A stretch of 64,000 nt of DNA, taken from NCBI GenBank assembly GCA_031655335.1, contig CP134226.1, positions 3,344,001 through 3,408,000 on the forward strand, given 5' to 3'. This document shows, piece after piece, positions 30,364-38,919 of the stretch. Below the pieces are notes generated by a model. It searched no databases. It saw only the letters and a list, made by a program, of their open reading frames with translations, and had not been told where the DNA came from. The stretch is from Thalassospiraceae bacterium LMO-SO8. Its GTDB lineage: Bacteria > Pseudomonadota > Alphaproteobacteria > Rhodospirillales > Casp-alpha2. The translations under genes and the position numbers were made by a program. How positions within the stretch are numbered: position 1 is the stretch's first letter; every line of letters starts with the position of its first letter.

Positions 30364-31104
30364 ATGGTGCTCGAACCCTCAGCGAAAACGGACGCGGCCC
30401 TGTCGTTTTCCCCGGTCAAGGCGGTTCTCCGCCATCAGTCGATCATCGAGCAGATCATGGGGCTGATCGAATCCGGTGCCTTGCAGGTGGGCGACAAGTT
30501 TCCGCCCGAGCGGATGTTGGCGGAACGCTGGCAGGTCAGCCGGCCGGTTTTGCGCGAGGCCTTCCGCGTGCTGCAATCGCAAGGCATCGTCGAAAGCCGC
30601 CATGGCGACGGGCGTTATGTGCGCGCCGTCCGCGCGCTGGACGCCAATGATCTGCGCCGCCGCCACCTGATCGACCGGCGCGAATCCCTGTTGCAGATCT
30701 GGGAGGTGCGCGCGTTGCTGGAGGTGCAGGCCGCTCGCCTTGCGGCGGTCAATGCCAGCGAGGAACAAATCCGGGCGATCGAGCGCCCGATCATCCTGAT
30801 GGGCGAAATGACGGCCCCCGACTCCCGGGAAACCGACCTGAACATGGAAATTCATACCGCTGTCGCCCTGGCCTCGGGTAACGACTATCTGGCGCAGATG
30901 ATCCTCATGGCCCTTGAGGAGTACCGCGCCCTCGATTTCAAGGAAGCCGTGCCCATCGAGGAATGGAAAGGGTTGCAGGAAGAGCACTGGCCGATTGCCA
31001 GGGCGATCCGGTCCCGGTCCGCCGAACGTGCGGGGGCGGTGATGACCCAGCATTTCGAAGACCTGAAACGGGCCCTCGACAAATGGTCCGGCCCAGCCAA
31101 CTAA
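30364..31104 (+). CDS. GntR-family transcriptional regulator, FadR/FCD subfamily
   Basis: A 246-residue repressor. Residues ~20-90 form the winged helix (IMGLIESGALQVGDKFPPER, LAERWQVSRPVLREAFRVLQ, GIVESRHGDGRYV). The rest is an all-helical FCD ligand domain with its metal-binding pattern: WEVRALLEVQAARLA, DLNMEIHTAVALASGND and IAR-type EEHWPIARAIRSRSAERA with MTQHFED. The ligand is likely a small carboxylate. It is divergent from the class II aldolase and followed 12 bp later by a GST-like gene, so it probably controls both. Confidence 0.9.
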   Translation: MVLEPSAKTDAALSFSPVKAVLRHQSIIEQIMGLIESGALQVGDKFPPERMLAERWQVSRPVLREAFRVLQSQGIVESRHGDGRYVRAVRALDANDLRRRHLIDRRESLLQIWEVRALLEVQAARLAAVNASEEQIRAIERPIILMGEMTAPDSRETDLNMEIHTAVALASGNDYLAQMILMALEEYRALDFKEAVPIEEWKGLQEEHWPIARAIRSRSAERAGAVMTQHFEDLKRALDKWSGPAN

Positions 31105-31116
31105 AGGATCGGAAAC

Positions 31117-31770
31117 ATGACCATCAAATTGTATTCCCGGTATCGGAACTCCGCCGGGCAACGGGTTCGAACCACCCTGAACCTGAAAAATGTGCCTTAC
31201 GATTACATCGCCGTCGATGACATGAGGTCCGAGGAATATCGGCGCGTGAACCCGCAGGGGCTGTTACCGGCGCTGGAGATCGATGGCCGGGTCTTCAGCC
31301 AATCGACGGCGATCATCGATTGGCTGGAGCGGACCTATCCGGACCCGTCCGTTTATCCGGAGGACCCGAAGGACCGGATGGACGCCATTTCATTTTCCCA
31401 ATTCATCGCCTGTGAAATCCACCCCATTCACAACCACCGGGTCCGCGATTACCTGACCGACGAGGAAGGTTGGAGCGAAGACAAATCCATGGCTTGGTAC
31501 GCCCATTGGATCACCGAAGGCCTGACAACGCTGGAGACGATGTTGCGCCAGCGGCCGCGCAAGACGGCGTTCTGTTACGGCGACAGCCCGAGCATTGCCG
31601 ATATTTACCTGGTGCCCGTGCTGTTCAACGCGCGCTGGTACGGCTTCGCGCTGGACAAGTTTCCCCTGATCCTGGGGATCGACGCCGCCTGTGCCGAACT
31701 GGACGCCTTTCGTCTGGCGGGCCCGGAAATGCAGCCGGATTATCCCGGGCCCAATCCCGAACATCGCTAG
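31117..31770 (+). CDS. glutathione S-transferase family protein (maleylacetoacetate isomerase-like)
   Basis: A 217-residue protein with the GST layout: a thioredoxin-like N-terminus (LYSRYRNSAGQRVRTTLNLK, matching the SSCS-type start of zeta GSTs), NPQGLLPALEIDGRVFSQST (the cis-Pro and the glutathione-binding Ser), and an all-helical half with PSIADIYLVPVLFNARW. It is closest in layout to maleylacetoacetate or maleylpyruvate isomerases that use glutathione to isomerise ring-cleavage products. The catalytic SSC motif is changed to NSA, so the activity may differ. Co-oriented with the regulator; the gap is 12 bp. Confidence 0.85.
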   Translation: MTIKLYSRYRNSAGQRVRTTLNLKNVPYDYIAVDDMRSEEYRRVNPQGLLPALEIDGRVFSQSTAIIDWLERTYPDPSVYPEDPKDRMDAISFSQFIACEIHPIHNHRVRDYLTDEEGWSEDKSMAWYAHWITEGLTTLETMLRQRPRKTAFCYGDSPSIADIYLVPVLFNARWYGFALDKFPLILGIDAACAELDAFRLAGPEMQPDYPGPNPEHR

Positions 31771-32001
31771 CTAGTTCTCAAGGCGCAGGCCGGACTGAAC
31801 CCGTTCGATGGTGCGGCGCACGTCGCGTTCGCTGAGATCGTCGGCGGCGATCAGCTGACGGATGATCGGATCGGCCATGACCTCGTCCAGGAGCGGTTCC
31901 TTGCGCGGTCGCAGGGCCGGATAACCGGCAAGACGGCGCACCCTGTCGACGATATGGACAGTGGGAAAACTCGGGTTTGCTGGGATATTTCCGTTCTTCA
32001 T
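31771..32001 (-). CDS. small hypothetical protein
   Basis: A 76-residue protein starting MKNGNIPANPSFPTVHIVDR. It has no transmembrane segment. The C-terminal half is predicted helical (LDEVMADPIIRQLIAADD, LSERDVRRTIERVQSGLRL), a layout reminiscent of a short DNA- or protein-binding helical domain. An upstream ATG at 32019 would add six residues; the codons show strong third-position GC, consistent with real coding. Its stop codon abuts the stop of the convergent GST-like gene with no spacer. Function unknown. Confidence 0.6.
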   Translation of the reverse strand: MKNGNIPANPSFPTVHIVDRVRRLAGYPALRPRKEPLLDEVMADPIIRQLIAADDLSERDVRRTIERVQSGLRLEN

Positions 32002-32121
32002 GGCTTCACGCTCCTCCATCGAATGCCTGTGCCGGCTGTCGCCGGCCAGGATCAGAGGGTCGCGCGGGAATGCGGCTAGAAAATGTCGGCGCGGAGCCGG
32101 CGGACGGAAGGGAACGAACGG

Positions 32122-32628
32122 TCAGCAGATCGCGTCGAGCTGCGCGTCGGTCAGATTGCCGGGCACGATGGTGATCGGCACGCGCAGGCGCCCGGCCTGT
32201 TTTTCGACCAGAAGTTCGATCAGCGGCCCCGGACCTTCGTTGCCGGTCGCGGCGCCCAGGACGAGAAGGGCGATGTTCTGTTCCTCGTCGATCAGCTTGA
32301 TCAGTTCCTCCGCCACCTTGCCCTCGCGGATGTAGACCGGCGGAATCTTGCCCGTGATGCGCTGCACCACCGAGGCGACGGCCTGGACCATTTCCTCGGC
32401 TTCCTCACGGGCTTCCTCGCGCATGCGCTCCCCGATCGCCATCCAGTGCTGGAATTCGGCGGGTTCGGTCACGTAAAGCAGGGCCACGCGGCGGTTGGCG
32501 TTGCGCGCCCGCAGGCTGGCAAAGCGCACGGCGCGGGACATTTCCTCGGATCGGTCGACGACACAGAGGAACGTCAGCTGGTCGTCGCCCGGCTGGTCGG
32601 CGCCGGTCGGCTGTTTGGCGTCGGTCAT
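32122..32628 (-). CDS. universal stress protein family protein
   Basis: A 168-residue UspA-like protein: LTFLCVVDRSEEMSRAVRFA as the first strand and helix, RVALLYVTEPAEF, and the ATP-loop region LLVLGAATGNEGPGPLIELL, then LRVPITIVPG. The normal G-x2-G-x9-G(S/T) loop is partly preserved (GAATGNEGPGP), so nucleotide binding is uncertain. Third gene of an apparent operon with the TIGR02186 protein (4-bp gap) and a TauE/SafE permease, suggesting a role in the same stress or sulfur response. Confidence 0.83.
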   Translation of the reverse strand: MTDAKQPTGADQPGDDQLTFLCVVDRSEEMSRAVRFASLRARNANRRVALLYVTEPAEFQHWMAIGERMREEAREEAEEMVQAVASVVQRITGKIPPVYIREGKVAEELIKLIDEEQNIALLVLGAATGNEGPGPLIELLVEKQAGRLRVPITIVPGNLTDAQLDAIC

Positions 32629-32632
32629 CGGA

Positions 32633-33379
32633 TTATCCCTTTCGGAATGCCGCGTTCGCCGCCCATCCTGCCACCACGGCGATGATCACGGCAAGCACGC
32701 CGTAGGCCAGCGAGTAGCGATGGGCGAGGTCGTAGACCTGGGCCTCGACCCCGAACTTGCGCACGGTCAGCAACGTCGTTGCCGTCGATTGCAGCTTGTT
32801 GTCACGGAACAGGTAGACCTCGATGGTGAAGGTGCCGACCGAGACGTTGGCCGGAAACCGCAGGCGTGTGCGGAAAAGTTGTTCGGACAGGAACACCACG
32901 TTGTCCGGTTTGGTCATGTAAAGGCCGATGCGTTGCAGGTTGCGGATCAGGCCTTCGCGGAAATCATAGGGCGCTTCGGGCAGCAGCTTGCCCGAGACCT
33001 TGGCGCGCAGGTCGAGGTTCGTCAGCCCGATTTGCAGACGGTCGGCGTCCTCCGGGTTCATGAATTCCTTGAGCGGGCGGTTGCTGGCGATGCGGTAATA
33101 GGATGGCACCTTGTCGAACACCAGTTCGTCGCGGTTGACCCATACGCCCAGCACCTTCTCCTTGCGGCGCACGACCTCGTCCCGGGCCGGGCCGCGCACG
33201 ACGACGACCAGATCGCCAGCCTGCTTCACGGCGCCGTAAAGCAACAGGTCCGTGCCCGTGAACCCGGTCGTGATCGACACGATGGGGTCCGTCAGATCGA
33301 TGGTGATGTCGCGGGCCTGGGCGCGGCCGGGCAGGGTGAGCGCCAGCAGGATTGTCAGGAAGGGAATCAGGTGTCGCAT
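32633..33379 (-). CDS. TIGR02186 family membrane-anchored protein (Alph_Pro_TM)
   Basis: A 248-residue protein with a signal peptide (LIPFLTILLALTLPGRAQA), a periplasmic domain of ~190 residues (ITIDLTDPIVSITTGFTGTD, LVVVVRGPARDEVVRRKEKV, WVNRDELVFDKVPSYYRIAS) and one C-terminal membrane helix (YGVLAVIIAVVAGWAANAAF). This family is restricted largely to alphaproteobacteria and is found next to TauE/SafE permeases, as here (2-bp gap). Its biochemical role is not established. It may support sulfur-compound export in the periplasm. Confidence 0.85.
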   Translation of the reverse strand: MRHLIPFLTILLALTLPGRAQARDITIDLTDPIVSITTGFTGTDLLLYGAVKQAGDLVVVVRGPARDEVVRRKEKVLGVWVNRDELVFDKVPSYYRIASNRPLKEFMNPEDADRLQIGLTNLDLRAKVSGKLLPEAPYDFREGLIRNLQRIGLYMTKPDNVVFLSEQLFRTRLRFPANVSVGTFTIEVYLFRDNKLQSTATTLLTVRKFGVEAQVYDLAHRYSLAYGVLAVIIAVVAGWAANAAFRKG

Positions 33380-33381
33380 CG

Positions 33382-34293
33382 TCAGTGCCCCGCCAAGCCG
33401 ATGGAGTAAAGATCCACGGGCGTCGCCACCAGGTCGTACGTCAGCTTGGCGCAGACCGCGAGCACGATCAGCGCCAGCATGCCGCGCAGTTGTTCACCGC
33501 GGATGCGCCCGCCGAACCGGGCGCCGAACTGGGCCCCGATGACGCCGCCGAACAGCAGGATCAAGGCCAGCACCACGTCCACGGTCTGGTTGGTCACCGA
33601 TTGCAGCACGGTGACGTTGGCGGTGACGAAGATGATCTGAAACAGGGACGTGCCGACGACGACCGACGTCGGCATGCCGAGCAGGTAGATCATGGCCGGG
33701 ACCATGACGAAGCCGCCGCCGACCCCCATGATGGCGGCCAGAAGCCCCACGAAAATACCGACGCTGAGCGGCAGCAGGGCGCTGATGTACAGGCGCGAGC
33801 GGCGGAACCGCATCTTGAACGGCAGGCCGTGCAGCCAGTTGTGCGTATGTTGGCGGCGCGGCACGTCGCGCTTGTGCGCCATCATCGCCCGCATGCTTTC
33901 GATCAGCATCAGAAAGCCGATGATCGACAGGAACACGACATAGCAAAGCTTGATGACCAGATCGACCTGGCCCAGTTCGCGCAGCACGGTGAACAGCCAG
34001 ACCCCGACCGATGAGCCGAGCACGCCGCCGACCAGCAGTACCATGCCCATTTTCAGGTCGACGTTGCCGCGTTTCCAGTGGGCCAGCACGCCGGACACGG
34101 ATGCGGCCACGATCTGGTTGGCTTCGGTCGCCACGGCGACGGCGGGCGGAATGCCGGTGAAGATGAGCAGCGGGGTCATCAGGAAGCCGCCGCCCACGCC
34201 GAAAAGTCCGGAAAGAAACCCAACGCCTGCGCCCATGCCGAAAATCGCGAATGCGTTGACCGACATCTCGGCGATGGGGAGGTAGATATCCAA
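33382..34293 (-). CDS. TauE/SafE family sulfite exporter-like permease, copy B
   Basis: A 303-residue inner-membrane protein with about eight helices in two halves, each starting with the family repeat: GVGFLSGLFGVGGGFLMTPL and VGLLAAIMGVGGGFVMVPAM. These proteins export sulfite, sulfoacetate or other small organosulfur anions. It heads a three-gene unit with the TIGR02186 protein and Usp. A close paralogue lies just upstream on the same strand; the two share nearly identical starts (MDIYLPIAEMSVN / MDIYMPIAEMSVN) and most internal segments. Confidence 0.9.
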   Translation of the reverse strand: MDIYLPIAEMSVNAFAIFGMGAGVGFLSGLFGVGGGFLMTPLLIFTGIPPAVAVATEANQIVAASVSGVLAHWKRGNVDLKMGMVLLVGGVLGSSVGVWLFTVLRELGQVDLVIKLCYVVFLSIIGFLMLIESMRAMMAHKRDVPRRQHTHNWLHGLPFKMRFRRSRLYISALLPLSVGIFVGLLAAIMGVGGGFVMVPAMIYLLGMPTSVVVGTSLFQIIFVTANVTVLQSVTNQTVDVVLALILLFGGVIGAQFGARFGGRIRGEQLRGMLALIVLAVCAKLTYDLVATPVDLYSIGLAGH

Positions 34294-34338
34294 CTCTGTA
34301 TCCCGGTGGGCTTAGCGCGAAAATGCTGCGGGTCAGGT

Positions 34339-34360
34339 TTGTAACCGCGTGAAATTACAA
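34339..34360 (-). promoter_or_regulatory. inverted repeat upstream of TauE/SafE copy B
   Basis: TTGTAA-N10-TTACAA is an inverted repeat 46-67 bp upstream of the start of copy B, in promoter position. The promoter region of copy A has a related TGTAACC element (near 35536) but no full repeat. It may be an operator for a sulfur-responsive regulator; no regulator gene is adjacent. Confidence 0.4.
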
Positions 34361-34487
34361 GGAAATCCTGTGCCCCCATAGAAAGTAATAATATAGCACT
34401 CTGCACTGTAAAACCCTTAATTTGCCGTGGATCGGCGATTTTCCCGAAATCGGGACAGAATTCGTCACCGTACCCGCCGAACGGGGG

Positions 34488-35402
34488 TCAATAGCGGGCG
34501 ACTTCGGCGATGGAGAACAGGTCCGCCGGTTGCAGGACGAGCTCGTAGGTCAGCTTGGCGCAGACCCCGAGAACGATCAGCGCCAGCAGCCCGCGCAGTT
34601 GTTCGCCTTGCATCTTGGCACCCAGGCGGGCGCCGAACTGGGCGCCGAGCACGCCGCCGACCAACAGAATCAGCGCCAGCACGATGTCCACCGTCTGGTT
34701 GGTCGCCGATTGCAGGATGGTCACGTTGGCCGACACGAAGATGATCTGGAACAGGGACGTGCCGACCACCACCGCCGTCGGCATGCCCAGGACGTAGATC
34801 ATCGCGGGCACCATGACGAAGCCGCCGCCCACGCCCATGATCCCGGCCAGCAGGCCGACGAACAGGCCGACGGCAAGCGGCGGCAGGGCGCTGATGTACA
34901 GCCGGGAACGGCGGAACCTGACCTTGAACGGCAGGCCGTGCAGCCAATTGTGCATGTGGTCGCGGCGGGACTGGTTCTTTTTCTTGCGCATCATGGCGCG
35001 GGCACTTTCCACCAGCATCAGGCCGCCGATGATCGCCAGGAACACGACGTAGCTGACGCGGATGACAAGGTCGATATGACCTTGTTCGCGCAGCACGGTG
35101 AACAGCCAGACCCCGATCGACGACCCCACGACGCCGCCGACCAGAAGGAATCCGCCCATGCGAAAATCGACGTTGCCGCGTTTCCAATGGGCCAGCACCC
35201 CGGAAATCGACGCGGCGACGATCAGGCTTGCCCCTGTCGCCACGGCCACGGCGGAGGGGATGCCGATGAAGAACAGCAGCGGTGTCATCAGGAACCCGCC
35301 GCCGACCCCGAACAGACCCGACAGAAGCCCCACGCCGGCGCCGACCGCCAGAATAAGGGGAACGTTCACCGACATTTCGGCGATGGGCATATAGATATCC
35401 AA
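34488..35402 (-). CDS. TauE/SafE family sulfite exporter-like permease, copy A
   Basis: A 304-residue paralogue of copy B with the same topology (GVGLLSGLFGVGGGFLMTPL and VGLLAGIMGVGGGFVMVPAM; also NWLHGLPFKVRFRRSRLYIS and FQIIFVSANVTILQSATNQT). The aligned pair differs mainly in the loop after helix four (RKKKNQSRRD vs AHKRDVPRRQ) and in the last ten residues. It is separated from copy B by 194 bp with its own promoter candidates, so the two could be expressed under different conditions. The TusA-like gene lies divergently 227 bp upstream. Confidence 0.9.
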   Translation of the reverse strand: MDIYMPIAEMSVNVPLILAVGAGVGLLSGLFGVGGGFLMTPLLFFIGIPSAVAVATGASLIVAASISGVLAHWKRGNVDFRMGGFLLVGGVVGSSIGVWLFTVLREQGHIDLVIRVSYVVFLAIIGGLMLVESARAMMRKKKNQSRRDHMHNWLHGLPFKVRFRRSRLYISALPPLAVGLFVGLLAGIMGVGGGFVMVPAMIYVLGMPTAVVVGTSLFQIIFVSANVTILQSATNQTVDIVLALILLVGGVLGAQFGARLGAKMQGEQLRGLLALIVLGVCAKLTYELVLQPADLFSIAEVARY

Positions 35403-35629
35403 ATCAGCTTCCTGACGGATCTAGGGGAAATCAACAGAGCGGTGCGTGTTGCCGGGACGGGCCGGGGCGGGTCGCGGCCCGCACGTTGTAGTCCCGTCCG
35501 CCCGCCAAGAAAAGCCCCGGAAGTGGGAAATTTCCGTGTAACCATGTAATTAGGCCGCCGATTGGTCTTGCGGTGGCACGGCGCATCCCGAAAAATGCGA
35601 ACTTCCTAATCGATCTTGAGGGTAACGAC

Positions 35630-35851
35630 ATGGCGGAGACTTTGGATGCGCGCGGCCTGAAATGCCCGCTTCCCGTTCTCAAGGCAAAAAAGGCCCTGAA
35701 GCCGCTGGCGGCGGGCGATACGCTGACGGTGATCGCAACGGATCCCAGCGCGCCCAAGGATTTCGAGGAATTCTGCGCCGCCACGGGCTACGGCCTGGTC
35801 GAAAGCCGCGCCGAAGGCGGGGAATTTACCATCGTCGTGCGCAAGACCTGA
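35630..35851 (+). CDS. TusA-like sulfur carrier protein
   Basis: A 73-residue protein of the TusA/SirA family, which carries persulfide sulfur on a single cysteine. The signature is complete: LDARGLKCPLPVLKAKKAL with Cys in the CPxP motif, then LTVIATDPSAPKDFEEFC and GGEFTIVVRKT. Start at the ATG at 35630 with GAGGG upstream; an in-frame extension to 35573 does not match the family. It is divergent from the TauE/SafE permeases, which supports a shared role in sulfur traffic. Confidence 0.9.
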   Translation: MAETLDARGLKCPLPVLKAKKALKPLAAGDTLTVIATDPSAPKDFEEFCAATGYGLVESRAEGGEFTIVVRKT

Positions 35852-35909
35852 CCATGACGGCATCTGCCACGATGGAGAGCGGGCCACGACGGGGAGCGGA
35901 TAGCGCACC

Positions 35910-37691
35910 TTGACCGAACCTCCGTACATCACCGAACACGCCGACGCCGGGGGGGCGCGGCCCCTGGCGCGTCTGACCCTGGTGCTTGCCGTGGCGGTGG
36001 GGTTGACGCTCTGCGCCGCCGCGGTGCCCATTCTGGTCGGTGCCGAACGTCTGATCGCCGCCGTCGGCGGCTGGGTCACGGGCTACGAGGTCGAGGTCAA
36101 GGGCAGCGCCCAATTGCGCTTTTGGGGGACGCCGGGGCTTGACGCCGATGACGTCATCCTGCGTCTGCCGGGCAACCGTTTCGTTCCCGTGGACAGCCCG
36201 CCGCTGTTGCGCATCGCGCGGCTGGAGGCCGATCTTGACCTATGGGCCCTGGCGCGCGGCGCCGTGCGGGCGCGCCGCCTTGCCCTGGTGCGGCCCAGCC
36301 TGCGGCTCGACCGCGGCCCGGATGGGGTCAATAACTGGAGCATCCGGGGCAAGCCGCGTCTGGACGGCGAGGCGCCGCCGCCGGGGACGCCGGCCTTCAA
36401 GGTATCCGGTCTGCCGGGGGCCGAGATCGCGGCGCTGACGATCGAGGGCGGCGCCTTGCGGTATACCGACGCGGGGCTCGACCGCGACGTCACCCTCGAC
36501 GGCATTTCCATGGAGGCCGGCATCGCGCGCGCGTCCGAGGGCCGCGTGCTGCGCCTGCGCGGCGATGCCCGGTTGCGGAGCGAGCCCGTCTATGTCGAGG
36601 CCGAACTGCACCGTCTCAACGATTTCCGCGACGGCATCCGCGTGCCGTTCAAGGTCATGCTCGACGCGGCGCCGGGCAGTCTCCTGGTGCGCGGCACCGT
36701 GGCCCATCGTCATCGTTGGGCGCTGAGTGCCGGGATCGACCTGGACCTGGATGATCCCAAGGCCCTGGCCGCCGCCTGGCCGCCGACCCCGGCCGACCTG
36801 ATCGGTCAGACCTCGGCCCGCCTGCAGGCGGACGTGAAGGGCGGGCGCATCGACCTTGCGCTTCGCAGCCTGATCCTGGGCGCGACGGACATGACGGGGC
36901 GCGTCGCCGTCGACCTGGACGACAAACTGCCGCTGATTGAATTGGACCTGGAGGCCGGGGCCTTCGACATGCGTCACGCGGTCGCCGCGGCACGCCTGGC
37001 CGGATTGTTTCAGCCGGCGGCGGGGTCGGCGCCGCGCCGCTTCGCCATCGGTGGGCGGGGGCGGATCAAATGGGCGCGCCTGAAGGTGCCCGGGATCGAC
37101 CTGGGCGCGGGCGGAATCGGCCTGTCGTGGCGCACGGGGGAGCCGAACCTGGCGGCCGATGTCGGCTCGCTGCCGCTGTTCGGCGGCACGGTCAGCGCGC
37201 GCTTGGAAGCCACGGCGAATGAGGGCAAGACGGCGTTGTCCCTGGCGCTTTCGGGCAGCGACCTGGATGCCGCCCTGATGACGGCCAGCCTGCTGGGCGG
37301 GCACGGCGTCGACGGCCGCCTGCACGGCAATCTGGATGTTCTGGCGGTGGGGGCCTCGGGGCCGGAGATGCTGGCGGCCACATCGGGCGGCGGGCGCGTG
37401 ACGCTGTCGGAAGGGCGCATCTTCGGATCGCCCCTGCAACGCGCGGTCGACAAGGACAAGCGGTCGATCGGGCTCGGCCGCGCGTCCATGGACTTCACGA
37501 TCGAGGGCGGTCTGGTCGCCAGCGAGGAACTGCTTCTGGATTTCGAGGTCGGCCATGCCCGCGCGGGTCTGACCTGGGACATGCCGTCGGGCGATGTCAC
37601 GGTGACGTTTCAGCCATCGCCTGTGTTCGAGGGCAAGGATGCCCCGCCGGTGGTGTCGGGCCCGTTGTGGGAGGTGTTGCTGGCGCGGTAG
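35910..37691 (+). CDS. AsmA-family protein
   Basis: A 593-residue envelope protein with one N-terminal membrane helix (LTLVLAVAVGLTLCAAAVPI) and a long beta-rich periplasmic part typical of AsmA-like proteins, now viewed as lipid-transfer bridges related to TamB and YhdP. The N-terminal AsmA segment is visible (GYEVEVKGSAQLRFWGTPGL, ALARGAVRARRLALVRPSL, GVNNWSI) and the C-terminal AsmA_2-type segment is VGHARAGLTWDMPSGDVTV. The start is a TTG preceded by GGGGAG at a rather long spacing, so the exact start is uncertain. It follows the TusA-like gene by 58 bp. Confidence 0.8.
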   Translation: MTEPPYITEHADAGGARPLARLTLVLAVAVGLTLCAAAVPILVGAERLIAAVGGWVTGYEVEVKGSAQLRFWGTPGLDADDVILRLPGNRFVPVDSPPLLRIARLEADLDLWALARGAVRARRLALVRPSLRLDRGPDGVNNWSIRGKPRLDGEAPPPGTPAFKVSGLPGAEIAALTIEGGALRYTDAGLDRDVTLDGISMEAGIARASEGRVLRLRGDARLRSEPVYVEAELHRLNDFRDGIRVPFKVMLDAAPGSLLVRGTVAHRHRWALSAGIDLDLDDPKALAAAWPPTPADLIGQTSARLQADVKGGRIDLALRSLILGATDMTGRVAVDLDDKLPLIELDLEAGAFDMRHAVAAARLAGLFQPAAGSAPRRFAIGGRGRIKWARLKVPGIDLGAGGIGLSWRTGEPNLAADVGSLPLFGGTVSARLEATANEGKTALSLALSGSDLDAALMTASLLGGHGVDGRLHGNLDVLAVGASGPEMLAATSGGGRVTLSEGRIFGSPLQRAVDKDKRSIGLGRASMDFTIEGGLVASEELLLDFEVGHARAGLTWDMPSGDVTVTFQPSPVFEGKDAPPVVSGPLWEVLLAR

Positions 37692-37713
37692 AGGGCAGAA
37701 TGAAGAAGCGTGT

Positions 37714-38733
37714 TTAGAACACCAGTTCGCCTTCTTCGTCGCCGGTGGCGATGACGATTTCGCCGCTGTCGGCCAGGTTCTTGGCGACCTGCACGATGGC
37801 CGACTGAGCCTCGTCCACGTCCTTCAGGCGCACCGCCCCCATGGCCTCCATGTCTTCCTTCATCATCTTGCCGGCGCGTTCCGACATGTTGGAGAAGAAC
37901 AGATCCTTGACCTCGTCCGACGCGCCCTTGAGGGCCAGCGCCAGCTGTTCCTTCTCGACCTGACGCAGCAGGGTCTGGATGCCGCCCGGGTCGACCTTGA
38001 TCAGGTCGTCGAAGGTGAACATCAGCTGCTTGATGCGCTCGGCGCTTTCGCGGTTGCGTTCCTCGAGCGCCGTCATGAAGCGGTTTTCCGTGTTGCGGTC
38101 GAGCGAGTTGAAGATGTCGGCCATCAACTCGTGGCTGTCGCGCCGGGCCGTGCGCGCCAGGTTGGTCATGAACTCGTTGCGCAGGGTGCGTTCGACGTGG
38201 TCGACGATGTCCTTCTGCACGGCCTCCATGCGCAGCAGGCGCATGATCACTTCCATGGCGAAGTTTTCCGGCAGCAAGGCCAGCACCCGCGACGCGTGGT
38301 CCGGTCGGATGCGCGACAGGATGACGGCGACGGTCTGCGGATATTCGTTCTTCAGGTAGTTGGCGAGCACCGCTTCGTTCACGTTGCCCATCTTGTCCCA
38401 CATGGTGCGGCCGGCCGGGCCGCGCATTTCTTCCATGATGTTGTCGACACGCTCGCCCGACAAGGCGGCCTTCAACAGACGTTCGGCGGCGTCGATGGAG
38501 CCGACCAGACCACCCGCCGACGACAGCTTGTCGGCGAATTCGACGAATAGGCGTTCGATGACCGAGGAATGGACGTTGCCGAGGGACGACATCGCGGCGG
38601 ACAGTTCGCGGATTTCCTCGTCGTCCATGCGCTCGAACAGCAGGGCCGCCTGGTCCTGGTGCAGGGACAGCAGGAAGATCGCCGCTTTTTCCGTGCCGGA
38701 TAGGGCTCGATAGTCGTCCTTGATGCGGGCCAT
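37714..38733 (-). CDS. fliG: flagellar motor switch protein FliG
   Basis: A 339-residue rotor protein linking the MS ring (FliF) to the C ring and torque generation. Seen in order: the N-terminal domain ([14 protein letters not shown]), the middle domain with the EHPQT-type motif as [12 protein letters not shown], and the C-terminal charged ridge ([39 protein letters not shown]). Length matches the family. I start it at the ATG at 38733 with GGAG upstream; GTG at 38739 lies inside that site. No other flagellar gene is within the window, so this is an isolated fliG, unlike its usual position after fliF. Confidence 0.94.
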   Translation of the reverse strand: MARIKDDYRALSGTEKAAIFLLSLHQDQAALLFERMDDEEIRELSAAMSSLGNVHSSVIERLFVEFADKLSSAGGLVGSIDAAERLLKAALSGERVDNIMEEMRGPAGRTMWDKMGNVNEAVLANYLKNEYPQTVAVILSRIRPDHASRVLALLPENFAMEVIMRLLRMEAVQKDIVDHVERTLRNEFMTNLARTARRDSHELMADIFNSLDRNTENRFMTALEERNRESAERIKQLMFTFDDLIKVDPGGIQTLLRQVEKEQLALALKGASDEVKDLFFSNMSERAGKMMKEDMEAMGAVRLKDVDEAQSAIVQVAKNLADSGEIVIATGDEEGELVF

Positions 38734-38850
38734 TTTCACTCCGAAAGGGATTACAAGAGCTAGACCAACAAGAGCGGCGAGAGCTTACGCCCGGACCACC
38801 GAAAAATCAGCCAGAATTGTCTGCCGTATGTCTTTCTTTACGCCCTTATT

Positions 38851-38870
38851 GGTTAACAGCTCATTTACCC
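38851..38870 (-). promoter_or_regulatory. possible CtrA site upstream of fliG
   Basis: On the minus strand GGGTAAATGAGCTGTTAACC contains TAAA-N7-TTAAC, one mismatch from the CtrA consensus TTAA-N7-TTAA, about 120 bp upstream of the fliG start. CtrA controls flagellar genes in many alphaproteobacteria. The site could equally serve the plus-strand gene at 38920. Confidence 0.3.
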
Positions 38871-38919
38871 GAATATCGTAGGGTTTAGGGAGTTGAAATA
38901 CGTATTCCGGAGACATTTT

